Notes under the pieces: generated by a model
Database searches by the model: none
Seen by the model: only the letters and a program-made list of their open reading frames with translations
Told to the model about the DNA's origin: nothing
Made by a program: the position numbers and the translations under genes
DNA from: Hyphomicrobium denitrificans ATCC 51888
GTDB lineage: Bacteria; Pseudomonadota; Alphaproteobacteria; Rhizobiales; Hyphomicrobiaceae
Assembly: GCF_000143145.1 (NCBI RefSeq)
Contig: NC_014313.1
Coordinates: forward strand, 372,001-436,000
Direction: 5' to 3'
Length of the DNA stretch: 64,000 nucleotides
In this document: positions 1 to 7,468 of the stretch, piece after piece
Numbering within the stretch: the stretch's first letter is position 1
Layout of the letters: each line of letters begins with the position of its first letter

Positions 1-2
1 CG

Positions 3-695
3 GCGGACTATTCGCAGATCGAGCTGCGCGTGCTCGCGCATGTCGCCGATATTCCGCAGTTGAAGAAGGCGTTCGCGGAAGGCCTCGACATTCACGCGAT
101 GACGGCGTCGGAAATGTTCGGCGTTCCCGTGAAGGACATGCCGTCCGAGGTTCGCCGCCGCGCCAAGGCAATCAATTTCGGTATCATCTACGGGATCTCG
201 GCGTTCGGGCTCGCCAATCAGCTCAGCATCAGCAGGGAAGAGGCGAGCGATTACATCAAGACCTACTTCCAGCGCTTTCCCGGCATTCGCGACTATATGG
301 ACGCGACGAAGAAGCAGGTGCATGCGCACGGGCACGTCGAGACGATTTTCGGGCGGCGCATCCATTATCCGGAGATCAACACGAAGAATCCGTCGATGCG
401 CGGATTCCTGGAGCGGGCGGCGATCAATGCGCCGATCCAGGGTTCGGCGGCCGATATCATTCGCCGTGCGATGATCCGGATGCCGGCGGCGCTTGTGGAT
501 GCGAAGCTTTCATCTGCGCGGATGCTGCTTCAGGTCCACGACGAACTTGTGTTCGAAGTTGCCGATAACGAGGCTTCGGCGCTCATCACGACAGCGCGCC
601 GGGTGATGGAGACGGCAGCTGAACCCGCGCTCAAGCTTGCCGTTCCGATCCATGTCGATGCGAAGGCTGCGAACAACTGGGACGAGGCGCACTGA
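3..695 (+). CDS. polA: DNA polymerase I, C-terminal polymerase part (5' truncated by window edge)
   Basis: This is the palm/fingers end of family A DNA polymerase I, which fills gaps in repair and removes primers. The reading frame is open from the first bases, so the start lies outside the window. Three polymerase motifs are visible in order: motif A (DYSQIELRVLAH, with the metal-binding Asp) at the very start, motif B (RRRAKAINFGIIYG) about 50 codons later, and motif C (QVHDELVFEV) near the end. The 3'-5' and 5'-3' exonuclease regions cannot be judged. The gene converges on phaZ, with a short palindrome in between. Identity is certain; only the upstream extent is unknown. Confidence 0.97.
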   Translation, partial: ADYSQIELRVLAHVADIPQLKKAFAEGLDIHAMTASEMFGVPVKDMPSEVRRRAKAINFGIIYGISAFGLANQLSISREEASDYIKTYFQRFPGIRDYMDATKKQVHAHGHVETIFGRRIHYPEINTKNPSMRGFLERAAINAPIQGSAADIIRRAMIRMPAALVDAKLSSARMLLQVHDELVFEVADNEASALITTARRVMETAAEPALKLAVPIHVDAKAANNWDEAH

Positions 696-714
696 CGCCA
701 AGCAATCGGCTCCG

Positions 715-734
715 GCGCGCTGAGGTCAGCGCGC
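715..734. terminator. GC-rich hairpin between convergent polA and phaZ
   Basis: GCGCGCTG (715-722) pairs with CAGCGCGC (727-734) around a 4-base loop. It sits between two convergent stop codons, where a bidirectional terminator would be expected. Neither side has a U-tract, so it may only be an mRNA 3'-end stabiliser. Confidence 0.35.
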
Positions 735-765
735 TGGGACGGGTGTCGGTTACAAAGAAGTCTGC

Positions 766-2148
766 TTATTTCGCGAGCGTGGTCTCTGGGGCGTGACTGC
801 CGTTGGCGCTGTTCAGCCCTGAGCCCTTCTTTCGCCATTCGGGAGCGACATCGAGCGCGTCTTGCAGAACGCGTTGCGGCCGCGACGCACGCGCCGCCTG
901 TTCGTTCGACCGGTGCTTGTAATTGACGTCGCGAATGAACTCGCGGATGCGTGGCTGGATTTCGGTGCGCCAGCGCGTTCCGTTGAAGACGCCGTAGTGG
1001 CCGACGCCGGCCTGCACGTAATGGACTTTTTCGTCGCTCGGGACGGACGTGCAGAGATCGTGCGCAGCTTCCGTCTGGCCGAGGCCGCAGATGTCGTCGC
1101 GCTCGCCTTCGATCGTCATCAGGGCTGTCTTGGTGATGGCCGAACAGTCGACGAGTTCGCCACGGTGCATCAGCCTGCGGTCGGGCAGCAGATGCTCCTG
1201 GAAGACCGTCTGGACGGTCTGCAGGTAGAACTCAGCGGTCAGGTCCATGACCGAGAGGTATTCTTCATAGAAGGTCTGGTGCTGACGGACGCTGTCGCAG
1301 TCGCCCTTGACGAGGTTGTTGAACAACTCGACGTGCGCGTTCATGTGGCGCTCGAGGTTCATCGTCATGAAGCCGGTGAGCTGCATGAAACCGGGATAGA
1401 CCGGGCGCATGAAACCAGCGTGCGGAAACGGCACCGTCATGACGACGTTCTGCTCGAACCAGGCGATCGATTTCTGTGCGGCGAGCTCGTTGACCTTGGT
1501 CGGGTTGCGCCGGGTATCGATCGGGCCGCCCATCAGGATCAAGGAGGCGGGCTGTATGTCTTCATGGCGCGCCGCCATGACAGCGGTCGCGACGAGCGCG
1601 GGGACGGCGGGCTGGCAGACGGCGAGAACGTGCGTGTCTTCGCCGATGAAGCGGACAAAGTGTGTGAGATATTCGACGAAGTCGTCGAAATCGAAGCGTC
1701 CGGCGGCGATGGGAACGTTCCGGGCGTCGGTCCAATCGGTGATGTAGACTTCGTGCTCAGGCAGCATCGCTTCGACCGTGCCGCGCAGCAGGGTCGCGTA
1801 GTGCCCTGACATCGGCGCAATTATGAGCACCTTAGGGTCGTTGCGCTTGCCGGACTTCGTCTCGTCGCGAACAAAATGGATCAGATTGCAGAACGGGAGC
1901 GCCAGCGCGATCTCTTCGTGAACGGGAACGTCGATACCGTTCACTGATACGTCCTTGATGCCGAACTCCGGTTTGCCGTAGCGGCGTGTGATGCTTTCGA
2001 AGACTTCGCAGGCGGCAACCATGTTTTTGCCAGCCGCGGTATAGGCCATGGGGTTCAAGGGCCAGTCGAGGGTGTTCCGGAGAGCCTGAACACCGAATCG
2101 GACGGGAGACATGAACGCGTGGGCCATTTCATAGGCATAGTAGTTCAT
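766..2148 (-). CDS. phaZ: intracellular polyhydroxyalkanoate depolymerase
   Basis: The protein belongs to the intracellular PHB depolymerase family, which mobilises stored poly(3-hydroxybutyrate). The N-terminus (MNYYAYEMAHAFMSPVR) is typical of the family, and an alpha/beta-hydrolase core follows. The nucleophile elbow at about residue 178 carries Cys instead of Ser (LAVCQPAVP), as in Ralstonia-type PhaZ. The start at 2148 is chosen because GGAG lies about 6 bases upstream and the family alignment begins here; an in-frame ATG at 2226 would add 26 unconserved residues. Length is 460 aa. It converges with polA. A phasin-like gene at 9.7 kb also suggests carbon storage, but it is not linked in an operon. 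Confidence 0.9.
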   Translation of the reverse strand: MNYYAYEMAHAFMSPVRFGVQALRNTLDWPLNPMAYTAAGKNMVAACEVFESITRRYGKPEFGIKDVSVNGIDVPVHEEIALALPFCNLIHFVRDETKSGKRNDPKVLIIAPMSGHYATLLRGTVEAMLPEHEVYITDWTDARNVPIAAGRFDFDDFVEYLTHFVRFIGEDTHVLAVCQPAVPALVATAVMAARHEDIQPASLILMGGPIDTRRNPTKVNELAAQKSIAWFEQNVVMTVPFPHAGFMRPVYPGFMQLTGFMTMNLERHMNAHVELFNNLVKGDCDSVRQHQTFYEEYLSVMDLTAEFYLQTVQTVFQEHLLPDRRLMHRGELVDCSAITKTALMTIEGERDDICGLGQTEAAHDLCTSVPSDEKVHYVQAGVGHYGVFNGTRWRTEIQPRIREFIRDVNYKHRSNEQAARASRPQRVLQDALDVAPEWRKKGSGLNSANGSHAPETTLAK

Positions 2149-2232
2149 ATCGCTCCGAATCCTTTGATTTAACGCCGTTTTTCGGCAGTTATCTCCAAAT
2201 CGCAGAGCAGCATGTTGTTGCTGCATTGCATA

Positions 2233-2260
2233 AGTATAGAACTATTGAAAATTGCGACAA
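2233..2260 (-). promoter_or_regulatory. candidate sigma-70-type promoter of phaZ
   Basis: On the minus strand, TTGTCG (2260-2255) is followed after 16 bases by TATACT (2238-2233). This predicts a start near 2226 and a 5' UTR of about 78 bases. A TGC-rich stretch follows the predicted start (GCAGC and GCTGC, inverted, at 2207-2224). It resembles the TGC-rich sites bound by PhaR repressors in Paracoccus, but PhaR binding here is only an inference. Confidence 0.45.
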
Positions 2261-2461
2261 TCCTGAAAACGTTAGCTTCCCTAATGCTAAAGCACACCAA
2301 TGCAAGAAAGGTACAGTGCCGCAGACGACCATTCATGGAGCGATTCTCCGCTGCAGTGCACCAAGGGTTGAGCCATTTTTGAACGGTTGAGACGGCGATT
2401 CAGTTCGGAGTAAACAGATTTCTGAACGGTATTCCCTGGCCGCCAGCCTTCCCGGAGATCC
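2261..2461. other. intergenic region between divergent phaZ and the nucleotide transporter
   Basis: Together with the phaZ leader (2149-2260) this gap is about 313 bases. Beyond the phaZ promoter described separately, I see no further gene, repeat or strong operator. The promoter of the plus-strand transporter must lie here, but I cannot assign clear -35/-10 boxes. Confidence 0.5.
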
Positions 2462-3754
2462 ATGACGGACGAAACGCCCCTGCCTTCGGCGGAGCAGCCG
2501 GCTTCGTGGCTCAAACGCTTCGTCAACGTCGAGCCGGGTGAGGTCGCGGCGCTTCTCGCGTCGTTCGCGATGTTTTTCGCGCTTCTGTCCGCCTACTACA
2601 TCGTGCGCCCGGTTCGGGATGAGATCGGCGTCAGCCTCGGCAAGGACGCGCTACACCAGCTGTTCACCGTCGTCTTCTTTGTCATGGTCGCGCTGGTGCC
2701 GTTGTTCGGGTTCGTCGCGGCGCGCTTTCCGCGGCGGCTCGTGCTGCCGTCGATCTACATCTTCTTCGTGCTCAACCTGATCGGCTTCTGGCTGGCGATG
2801 AAGACGGGCGACAAGAACGTCTGGGTCGCGGGAACGTTTTTCGTCTGGGGCAGCGTCTTCAATCTGTTCGTCGTGTCGCTGTTCTGGAGCCTGATGGCCG
2901 AGCTCTGGAGCCACACGGAAGCGAAACGGCTTTATGGCTTCATCTCAGCGGGCGGCACGGCCGGCGCGCTCGCGGGACCGCTGCTGACGCAAGGGCTCGT
3001 ACGTTTCGTCGAACCCGTCAATCTGCTGCTGGTGTCGGCGGCGCTGCTCACTGCGGCGATGATCGCGGGGCTGGCGGTCAGGCGGCTCAAGACCGGCGCC
3101 GCGGGGCCAGAGATGGACGCGACCGGCGGCGGCATCCTCGATGGTGCGATCAAGGTGTTCACGACGCCGATGTTCGCGCGCATCGCGATTTTCATCTTTC
3201 TCGCGAATGTCGTCGGAACGTTTTTCTATCTCGAGCAGGCCAGGCTTGTGGCGCTGACCATTCCGGACAGTGCGCAGCGGGTCGCGTTTTTCTCGGGCCG
3301 CGATCTCGTCGTGAGCATCGTGACGTTTCTCATCGAAGTGTTCGGCACGGCGCGCATTCTGCAGCGCTTCGGTGTGACGGTGGCGCTGCTGGCGCTCCCG
3401 GTGACGGCTACCGTCGGGACGCTGCTGTTGAGTTTCGATGCTGCGCTATGGGTGGTTGCTGCCGTGATGGTGGCGGAACGCATCGTGGCGTTCTCGCTCG
3501 CAAATCCGGCGATCAAGGTCATCTACACGCTGGCGTCGCCGGACGAAAAATACAAAGTCCAGAACTTCATTGATACGGTCGTGTTCCGTGGCGGCGACGC
3601 GGCGTCGGGATGGGTTTATGCGGGCCTTGGAGGCGGTTTGGGCTTCGCCGCCGGCGCGATGGGCGCCGTCGCCATGCCCTTGGTCCTCATGTGGATCTGG
3701 ATCGCGCGACGCCTGGGCGCCGATCATCATCAGCGTGCGGAAGAAACAGTTTAG
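2462..3754 (+). CDS. Npt1/Npt2-like (Tlc family) NTP/NDP exchange transporter
   Basis: This 430-aa polytopic inner-membrane protein has about 11-12 hydrophobic segments and matches the ATP/ADP translocase (Tlc) family rather than a classical MFS pump. Family-like features include the opening membrane stretch with YYIVRPVRDEIG and the FWSLMAELW/LYGFISAGGTAGA segment around residues 140-170. Characterised Tlc proteins serve energy parasites such as Rickettsia and chlamydiae, and usually have about 500 residues. This shorter type occurs in free-living proteobacteria, where the substrate is unknown. GGAG a few bases upstream supports the ATG at 2462. It stands alone, converging with infA. Confidence 0.75.
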   Translation: MTDETPLPSAEQPASWLKRFVNVEPGEVAALLASFAMFFALLSAYYIVRPVRDEIGVSLGKDALHQLFTVVFFVMVALVPLFGFVAARFPRRLVLPSIYIFFVLNLIGFWLAMKTGDKNVWVAGTFFVWGSVFNLFVVSLFWSLMAELWSHTEAKRLYGFISAGGTAGALAGPLLTQGLVRFVEPVNLLLVSAALLTAAMIAGLAVRRLKTGAAGPEMDATGGGILDGAIKVFTTPMFARIAIFIFLANVVGTFFYLEQARLVALTIPDSAQRVAFFSGRDLVVSIVTFLIEVFGTARILQRFGVTVALLALPVTATVGTLLLSFDAALWVVAAVMVAERIVAFSLANPAIKVIYTLASPDEKYKVQNFIDTVVFRGGDAASGWVYAGLGGGLGFAAGAMGAVAMPLVLMWIWIARRLGADHHQRAEETV

Positions 3755-3780
3755 GGGCATTCGCCCCTTGTGACGTGCGT

Positions 3781-4077
3781 TCAGCGTCCGCCGCGACGAG
3801 GCGGTCCACCAGGACGAGCGCCGCCAGAGAATTCACCACCGCCCTGTCCAGGACGGCTGTCCTTGTGACGGAAGTTGATGCGCCCTTTGGTGAGGTCGTA
3901 CGGCGTCATCTCGACGGTGACACGGTCGCCCGCGAGAATGCGGATGCGGTTCTTCTTCATACGGCCCGAGGTGTACGCGATAACCTCATGCCCGTTATCG
4001 AGCTTCACGCGGCAACGCGCGTCGGGCAGGACCTCGTCCACCACCCCCTCGAACTCGAGCATCTCTTCTTTTGCCAT
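3781..4077 (-). CDS. infA: translation initiation factor IF-1 with Gly/Arg-rich C-terminal tail
   Basis: IF-1 binds the ribosomal A site during initiation. Residues 1-72 form a normal single OB-fold ([13 protein letters not shown], then [31 protein letters not shown]). Canonical IF-1 ends at about residue 72. This protein goes on for roughly 26 residues in a Gly/Pro/Arg-rich stretch ending GGPPRRGGR. The tail is in frame with an ordinary stop codon, so it is encoded rather than a misread. The cspA gene, another OB-fold RNA-binding protein, lies 113 bases upstream on the same strand, but a good terminator separates the two. Confidence 0.93.
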   Translation of the reverse strand: MAKEEMLEFEGVVDEVLPDARCRVKLDNGHEVIAYTSGRMKKNRIRILAGDRVTVEMTPYDLTKGRINFRHKDSRPGQGGGEFSGGARPGGPPRRGGR

Positions 4078-4132
4078 TCGATCTCCGAACGTCCTGTTCT
4101 AGGGTCTGATTGTCCGACTGTGGTCTGACAAG

Positions 4133-4163
4133 AAAAGCGGGGAGCAGACGAGCTGCTCCCCGC
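4133..4163 (-). terminator. intrinsic terminator of cspA
   Basis: A perfect 11-bp stem (GCGGGGAGCAG, 4137-4147, with 4153-4163) closes a 5-base loop. On the minus strand it is followed by TTTT (4136-4133). It lies 27 bases after the cspA stop. Confidence 0.88.
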
Positions 4164-4190
4164 GCGAGTAAAGTGGTCTTCTCGAAATCG

Positions 4191-4397
4191 TTAGAGCGGA
4201 CGAAGGTTCACGGCAGCGATCTTGCCGTTACGTCCACGTTCGGTTTCGAAGTAGATCTTCTGGCCTTCGCGGAGCGACTGAAGGCCGGCGCGTTCAACCG
4301 CCGAGATGTGCACGAATACGTCGTTGCCACCTTCTTCCGGCTGAATAAATCCGTAGCCCTTCTGACCATTAAACCACTTCACAGTCCCATTCGACAT
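4191..4397 (-). CDS. cspA: cold-shock domain protein (CspA family)
   Basis: A 68-aa single cold-shock domain that binds single-stranded RNA or DNA and melts RNA structure. RNP1 (KGYGFI, about residues 13-18) and RNP2 (DVFVHIS, about residues 27-33) are intact, as is the KWFN start of the fold. The start at 4397 has TTGGAGGC a few bases upstream; an upstream in-frame ATG at 4451 would add an unconserved 18-residue extension. A strong terminator follows. The leader appears long (about 120 bases to a candidate -10), as is common for cold-shock mRNAs. Confidence 0.95.
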   Translation of the reverse strand: MSNGTVKWFNGQKGYGFIQPEEGGNDVFVHISAVERAGLQSLREGQKIYFETERGRNGKIAAVNLRPL

Positions 4398-4523
4398 TAA
4401 TTGCCTCCAAAGCAAACGTGCGTCCTCCGGCGGAATGACGGAGGCCATCAAATCGCGCGATGGAGACGTCTTAAAGCAGGCGGTAGCGCTGTCGAAGAGT
4501 AAGCCAAGGCGTGTTCGATGGCG

Positions 4524-4529
4524 ACTATA
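4524..4529 (-). promoter_or_regulatory. candidate -10 box of cspA
   Basis: TATAGT on the minus strand has a weak TTGCCT 19 bases upstream. If used, the 5' UTR of cspA would be about 120 bases. The spacing is longer than ideal, so this is tentative. Confidence 0.3.
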
Positions 4530-4589
4530 TGCCTTGAACAGGCAAGAAAGGCAAGGCGGGGGAGCCTTCCGGAGGCTCTGCCGAATGGC

Positions 4590-4604
4590 TTAAAGGGGCT
4601 TTAA
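4590..4604. promoter_or_regulatory. CtrA-type box TTAA-N7-TTAA
   Basis: TTAA (4590-4593) and TTAA (4601-4604) are separated by exactly seven bases, which is the full consensus for the alphaproteobacterial cell-cycle regulator CtrA. The site lies about 190 bases upstream of cspA and 88 bases past the end of the M15 peptidase gene. The match is seen directly; CtrA binding is an inference. Confidence 0.45.
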
Positions 4605-4691
4605 ATCCGGGCTGTTTCGGGTTTCGGACGACGCGTTTACGAATGGCCCGGAGGGGTCGGGGCGGGCGTCTTTCGCCCACCCCCCGTTAGA

Positions 4692-5135
4692 TCAAGTCCG
4701 GCCGCTCGGGCGGTTCAAGGCGACGAAATGCGGTCCGATGTCGACGTGGATGTGATCCATGTCGCGATATGTCATGACCCCACCGTTGTGGTGGTTGGAA
4801 ATGAGCCAGCTGACAACCTGTCCCTTTTTCCCGGGAACGCGGAAGTCGATGGCTTGACCCGAAGCATGGCGGGACGGGTGACCGGTGCCGGCAATTTTGG
4901 CGCCGGGGCGGCAGGTCGACACGATCTCGACGTTGCCGAAGCGAGCGCGGATGCGGTTGAGGAGGGCACGTGCCTCCCACGTCAGACAGGTGACTGACGA
5001 CCCGGATGCGGCGGCGAGGTGGCGGCTGGTCATCGCGCGGTTCTTCAGATTGGCATCGAACTGTGCAGCATTGACGGTCGCCGGTACGGCAGTCGCAAGC
5101 ACAACAGAAAGCAGAGCAAAAGATCCCTTACTCAT
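4692..5135 (-). CDS. secreted M15A-type (DUF882/YcbK-like) peptidoglycan peptidase
   Basis: A 147-aa exported protein. Residues 1-23 are a signal peptide (hydrophobic core LLSVVLATAVPA, then VNA-A). The mature part shows the zinc-binding pattern of the M15A/DUF882 group: HPSRHASGQAIDF, with His and Asp ligands, in the middle, and HIHVDIG near the end. Such proteins cleave peptide cross-links or stems in the periplasmic cell wall. The start at 5135 is preferred because AAGGAC lies upstream and the signal peptide begins there. An upstream in-frame start at 5237 would bury it. Confidence 0.85.
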   Translation of the reverse strand: MSKGSFALLSVVLATAVPATVNAAQFDANLKNRAMTSRHLAAASGSSVTCLTWEARALLNRIRARFGNVEIVSTCRPGAKIAGTGHPSRHASGQAIDFRVPGKKGQVVSWLISNHHNGGVMTYRDMDHIHVDIGPHFVALNRPSGRT

Positions 5136-5537
5136 GGGAAGTCCTTGTGTTGGTTGTGATGTCTGAATGTCCAATCGACGCCAGGCCACGCCTCTCTGAG
5201 GGGTGGAAACCGCGACCGCATCTCGCGCGGTGGGCATCTCTGGATGTTTGGAAAAGGAAGCCGCGAGCGCCAGCTGCCTTGGTGCCGAGTCCGGGCCTCA
5301 GCGTGTCAGGCTGGCCCCCCGTGACGAACGCGTTGCCGATGAACCGGTACGCGGCGGAAGCTGAAAACGCGAAGCAGTGGGCGAGAATAAGGCAGCCTGT
5401 TAAGATGCCGCATGAGCGTGCTCGTGCGCCAACAGGAGTGGCTTGAAATCTATAATAAGTCCCTGGACCGTGGCATATTTGGTCGCAGCAGGGTAGCAAG
5501 GGCCGTGACGGACGGGGACAGAAGAAGGGGAACGGAC
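5136..5537. other. 402-base region without a supported gene
   Basis: This lies between the divergent M15 peptidase and a small membrane-protein gene. A 123-codon minus-strand frame (5128-5499) exists, but it has no ribosome-binding site and lacks a coherent domain. Promoters for both flanking genes are expected here; I cannot place them. Confidence 0.5.
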
Positions 5538-5993
5538 ATGAATGCCTTGAAGAGTATTATCGTCGGCTTCATCGCAGGGGCGATCGCAGCCGTGACGGTG
5601 CAAGAGTTCATCAGCTGGCTTTTTGTGCACTACTGGACGGGATGGAACGTCGAGCCCTGGAGCATGGAGCCGACGCGCAGCCTGATCGCTCCGGATATCG
5701 AGGTGCCGTGGCTGGTCGGAACGGCCGTGACGGGTGGGCTCTGGGGTGCGTTGTTCGGGCTGATCCTCGGCTGGCGGCCTGAGGGCATGATGACGATCCG
5801 CGGCGCGATCCTCGGGCTGTTCGGGCCAGGCCTCATCAGCGCGTTCACGATCGTGCCGTACCTCTCACATCAGACGTCGCCGCTCGTCGAGGGCAACGTC
5901 GAACTCATCGTGCCGATCCTTTGCATTTCGGCCGGGTTCGGGGCCGTGGCGGCGTGGCTTTATGGCTTGTTCAGCTTCGGCCGCCTGCCCTGA
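5538..5993 (+). CDS. small multi-pass membrane protein of unknown function
   Basis: A 151-aa protein with four predicted membrane segments: IIVGFIAGAIAAV near residue 7, VPWLVGTAVTGGLWGALFGLILG near residue 55, a third around 85-105, and a fourth near 120-140. I do not recognise the family. The start at 5538 has AAGGGGAACGG upstream and begins right before the first membrane helix; the in-frame start at 5412 would add a hydrophilic stretch. Two small secreted-protein genes follow on the same strand. Confidence 0.7.
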   Translation: MNALKSIIVGFIAGAIAAVTVQEFISWLFVHYWTGWNVEPWSMEPTRSLIAPDIEVPWLVGTAVTGGLWGALFGLILGWRPEGMMTIRGAILGLFGPGLISAFTIVPYLSHQTSPLVEGNVELIVPILCISAGFGAVAAWLYGLFSFGRLP

Positions 5994-6125
5994 TCCTTCA
6001 GCAGCGATTAAGCAGGAAGACCGCAGGGCCCTGGTGGAGACGCCGGGGCCTTCATATTTGTAGGGCGAGGCATCGTGGTGCTCGGCCGGAAACATGCCTC
6101 ATGGCGATCTGGGAGGATTGCGTAA

Positions 6126-6383
6126 ATGCGGATGCTGATATCGGCAGTGCTCATCCTCGTCGCGACGTCGTTCGCAGCGTCTGCCGCGCCGCGAGGCAAG
6201 GACAGCCAGAGGCAGAAGAACAGGCCTCCGCCGTACGCGACGCGCGACTGCACGCCGATCAATGGCTTTTATGGCTACTACGGAAATCCGTGGTGCGACA
6301 CCGGCTCGTCCCGGCCCGCCGATATCGAATTCCGCGAACGTCAGCGCGCCATGCGGCGGCAGGGCTGGAATGGCGGCCGGTGA
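6126..6383 (+). CDS. small secreted protein, hypothetical
   Basis: An 85-aa protein with a clear signal peptide (MRMLISAVLILVATSFAASA, cleavage after ASA). The mature peptide is basic and aromatic and has two cysteines in the stretch DCTPINGFYGYYGNPWCD. GGGAGG precedes the ATG by about 7 bases. It resembles the many small periplasmic proteins of Hyphomicrobiales; I cannot assign a role. Confidence 0.7.
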   Translation: MRMLISAVLILVATSFAASAAPRGKDSQRQKNRPPPYATRDCTPINGFYGYYGNPWCDTGSSRPADIEFRERQRAMRRQGWNGGR

Positions 6384-6475
6384 TGCCGAGATCCACTCTC
6401 ACCTGCGGCTGGTTCTGAACGAAAACAGGTTCTCGGGCGTTGCCGGGTGTCACACTTGCAAGGAGAGTTTCAGTC

Positions 6476-6748
6476 ATGATCCGTAGCATCACCGCTTCCG
6501 CGATTTTTGCATCCACGGCGCTGTTCGCTGGCGCTGCATTCGCCGACGGCCGTCCGCCGACCGCTGAGGAAACGACCGCTGTCACGGCGGCACTGACCAA
6601 GGCCGGTTTTTCGAAATGGGGTAAAGTCGAGTTCGAAGACGGAAAGTGGGAAGTCGACGATGCCATCGGCGCCGATGGCAAAAAGTATGATGTCGACTTG
6701 AGCGCTACCGACATGTCGGTGATCAAGCAAAAAATCGACAACGACTGA
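6476..6748 (+). CDS. secreted PepSY-like domain protein
   Basis: A 90-aa exported protein. The signal peptide covers residues 1-23 (ITASAIFASTALFAGAAFA). The rest resembles a single PepSY-type domain (about residues 35-88: TALTKAGFSKWGKVEFEDGKWEVDDAIGADGKKYDVDLS). Such domains are thought to inhibit or modulate proteases, or to bind ligands in the periplasm. AAGGAGAG upstream supports the ATG at 6476. A strong terminator follows, so this ends a transcript. Confidence 0.8.
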   Translation: MIRSITASAIFASTALFAGAAFADGRPPTAEETTAVTAALTKAGFSKWGKVEFEDGKWEVDDAIGADGKKYDVDLSATDMSVIKQKIDND

Positions 6749-6771
6749 GTTTGATCACAGCCTAAAATCGA

Positions 6772-6800
6772 AACGGCGATCCCTTGGATCGCCGTTTTTT
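6772..6800 (+). terminator. intrinsic terminator after the PepSY-like gene
   Basis: AACGGCGATCC (6772-6782) pairs perfectly with GGATCGCCGTT (6786-6796) around a 3-base loop. A run of six T (6795-6800) follows on the plus strand. Confidence 0.92.
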
Positions 6801-6808
6801 GCTTGGTG

Positions 6809-7237
6809 CTATTCGCAAAAAGGTTTGATTGCGTCCGTCGCGCGGTAAAGGCCCTCTCCTATCCGTTTAAGCATCCCGCGCTGCGCGTAAAGGTGAAGTT
6901 GGGAGCGGACGGCATTGCGATTGATGCCCCATCCCATCATGTGGATGTAGGACATAGCTTCATCTATCGACACCGGGTTTGGTGATTGACGCAAAAATAC
7001 GTTGACGAGAATTGCTTTCCACTGCGGAGAAATTTCGCGTTCGCGCTTGCTTGGATTGAGGTCCGCTCCTGATAGCAGTGTGGGGGGGCTCAAATCATCT
7101 TTGTCGGCGATAAGTCTGCGGGCGTGCAAAAGCCCATCTAATTCGCCCTCCATTCGAGATATTTCCCGACGAAGTTCTAACATTCGCGCTTGTCTAGCGC
7201 GGATCAAATTATCCAGCTCAATCAGTTGCTTGGACAC
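6809..7237 (-). CDS. hypothetical protein with coiled-coil N-terminus and HTH-like C-terminus
   Basis: The likely product is about 142 aa. Residues 1-45 are helical and heptad-like (KQLIELDNLIRARQARMLELRREISRMEGELDGLLHARRL). The C-terminal 65 residues (SPQWKAILVNVFL through RSQLHLYAQRGMLKRIGEGLYRAT) read like a winged-helix domain. The start is uncertain. The GTG at 7237 fits a promoter at 7247-7275, which would make the mRNA nearly leaderless. The longest open frame starts at 7294, inside that promoter, and an internal ATG lies at 7183. A DNA-binding regulator that acts on the divergent small transcript is possible but unproven. Confidence 0.6.
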   Translation of the reverse strand: MSKQLIELDNLIRARQARMLELRREISRMEGELDGLLHARRLIADKDDLSPPTLLSGADLNPSKREREISPQWKAILVNVFLRQSPNPVSIDEAMSYIHMMGWGINRNAVRSQLHLYAQRGMLKRIGEGLYRATDAIKPFCE

Positions 7238-7246
7238 AACGCAAAC

Positions 7247-7275
7247 CACTAAACAAACGCTACACCTAGTGTCAA
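7247..7275 (-). promoter_or_regulatory. sigma-70-type promoter of the coiled-coil/HTH gene
   Basis: A perfect -35 TTGACA on the minus strand (7275-7270) is followed after 17 bases by TTAGTG (7252-7247). The predicted start near 7240 is only a few bases before the GTG at 7237, suggesting a leaderless message. Confidence 0.45.
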
Positions 7276-7299
7276 TTTGACGATTGACGCACAATATAT

Positions 7300-7328
7300 T
7301 TGACGCAAAAGGGTAAATATACTATGAA
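7300..7328 (+). promoter_or_regulatory. promoter of the 55-aa protein transcript
   Basis: TTGACG (7300-7305), a 17-base spacer and TATGAA (7323-7328) form a good sigma-70-type promoter. Another TTGACGCA-like copy lies just upstream (7284-7291), giving direct repeats over the divergent promoter region. Transcription would begin around 7335, within the hairpin at 7332-7361. Confidence 0.55.
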
Positions 7329-7331
7329 AAT

Positions 7332-7361
7332 GGCCGCAGAGGGGTGCAACCCTCTGCGGCC
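7332..7361 (+). promoter_or_regulatory. 12-bp stem-loop at the 5' end of the small transcript
   Basis: GGCCGCAGAGGG (7332-7343) pairs perfectly with CCCTCTGCGGCC (7350-7361) around a 6-base loop. On the plus strand no U-tract follows, so it looks like a 5' stability or regulatory element. On the minus strand it is followed by ATTTTC, so weak termination of lepA read-through is an alternative. Confidence 0.5.
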
Positions 7362-7468
7362 TCATCCGAGGTCATCAAGCAACTGGGCTTTGATGGTCGG
7401 CACACGAATCGTAGGGTACCTCCCTCGAGACTCGGCGGTCAAGGCTCGTCAAAGAGGAGTAAGGGTCG

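Noticed and set aside
5128..5499. 123-codon minus-strand frame upstream of the M15 peptidase, with a short hydrophobic stretch
   Set aside because: No ribosome-binding site and no recognisable pattern; its 3' end overlaps the start of the real gene.
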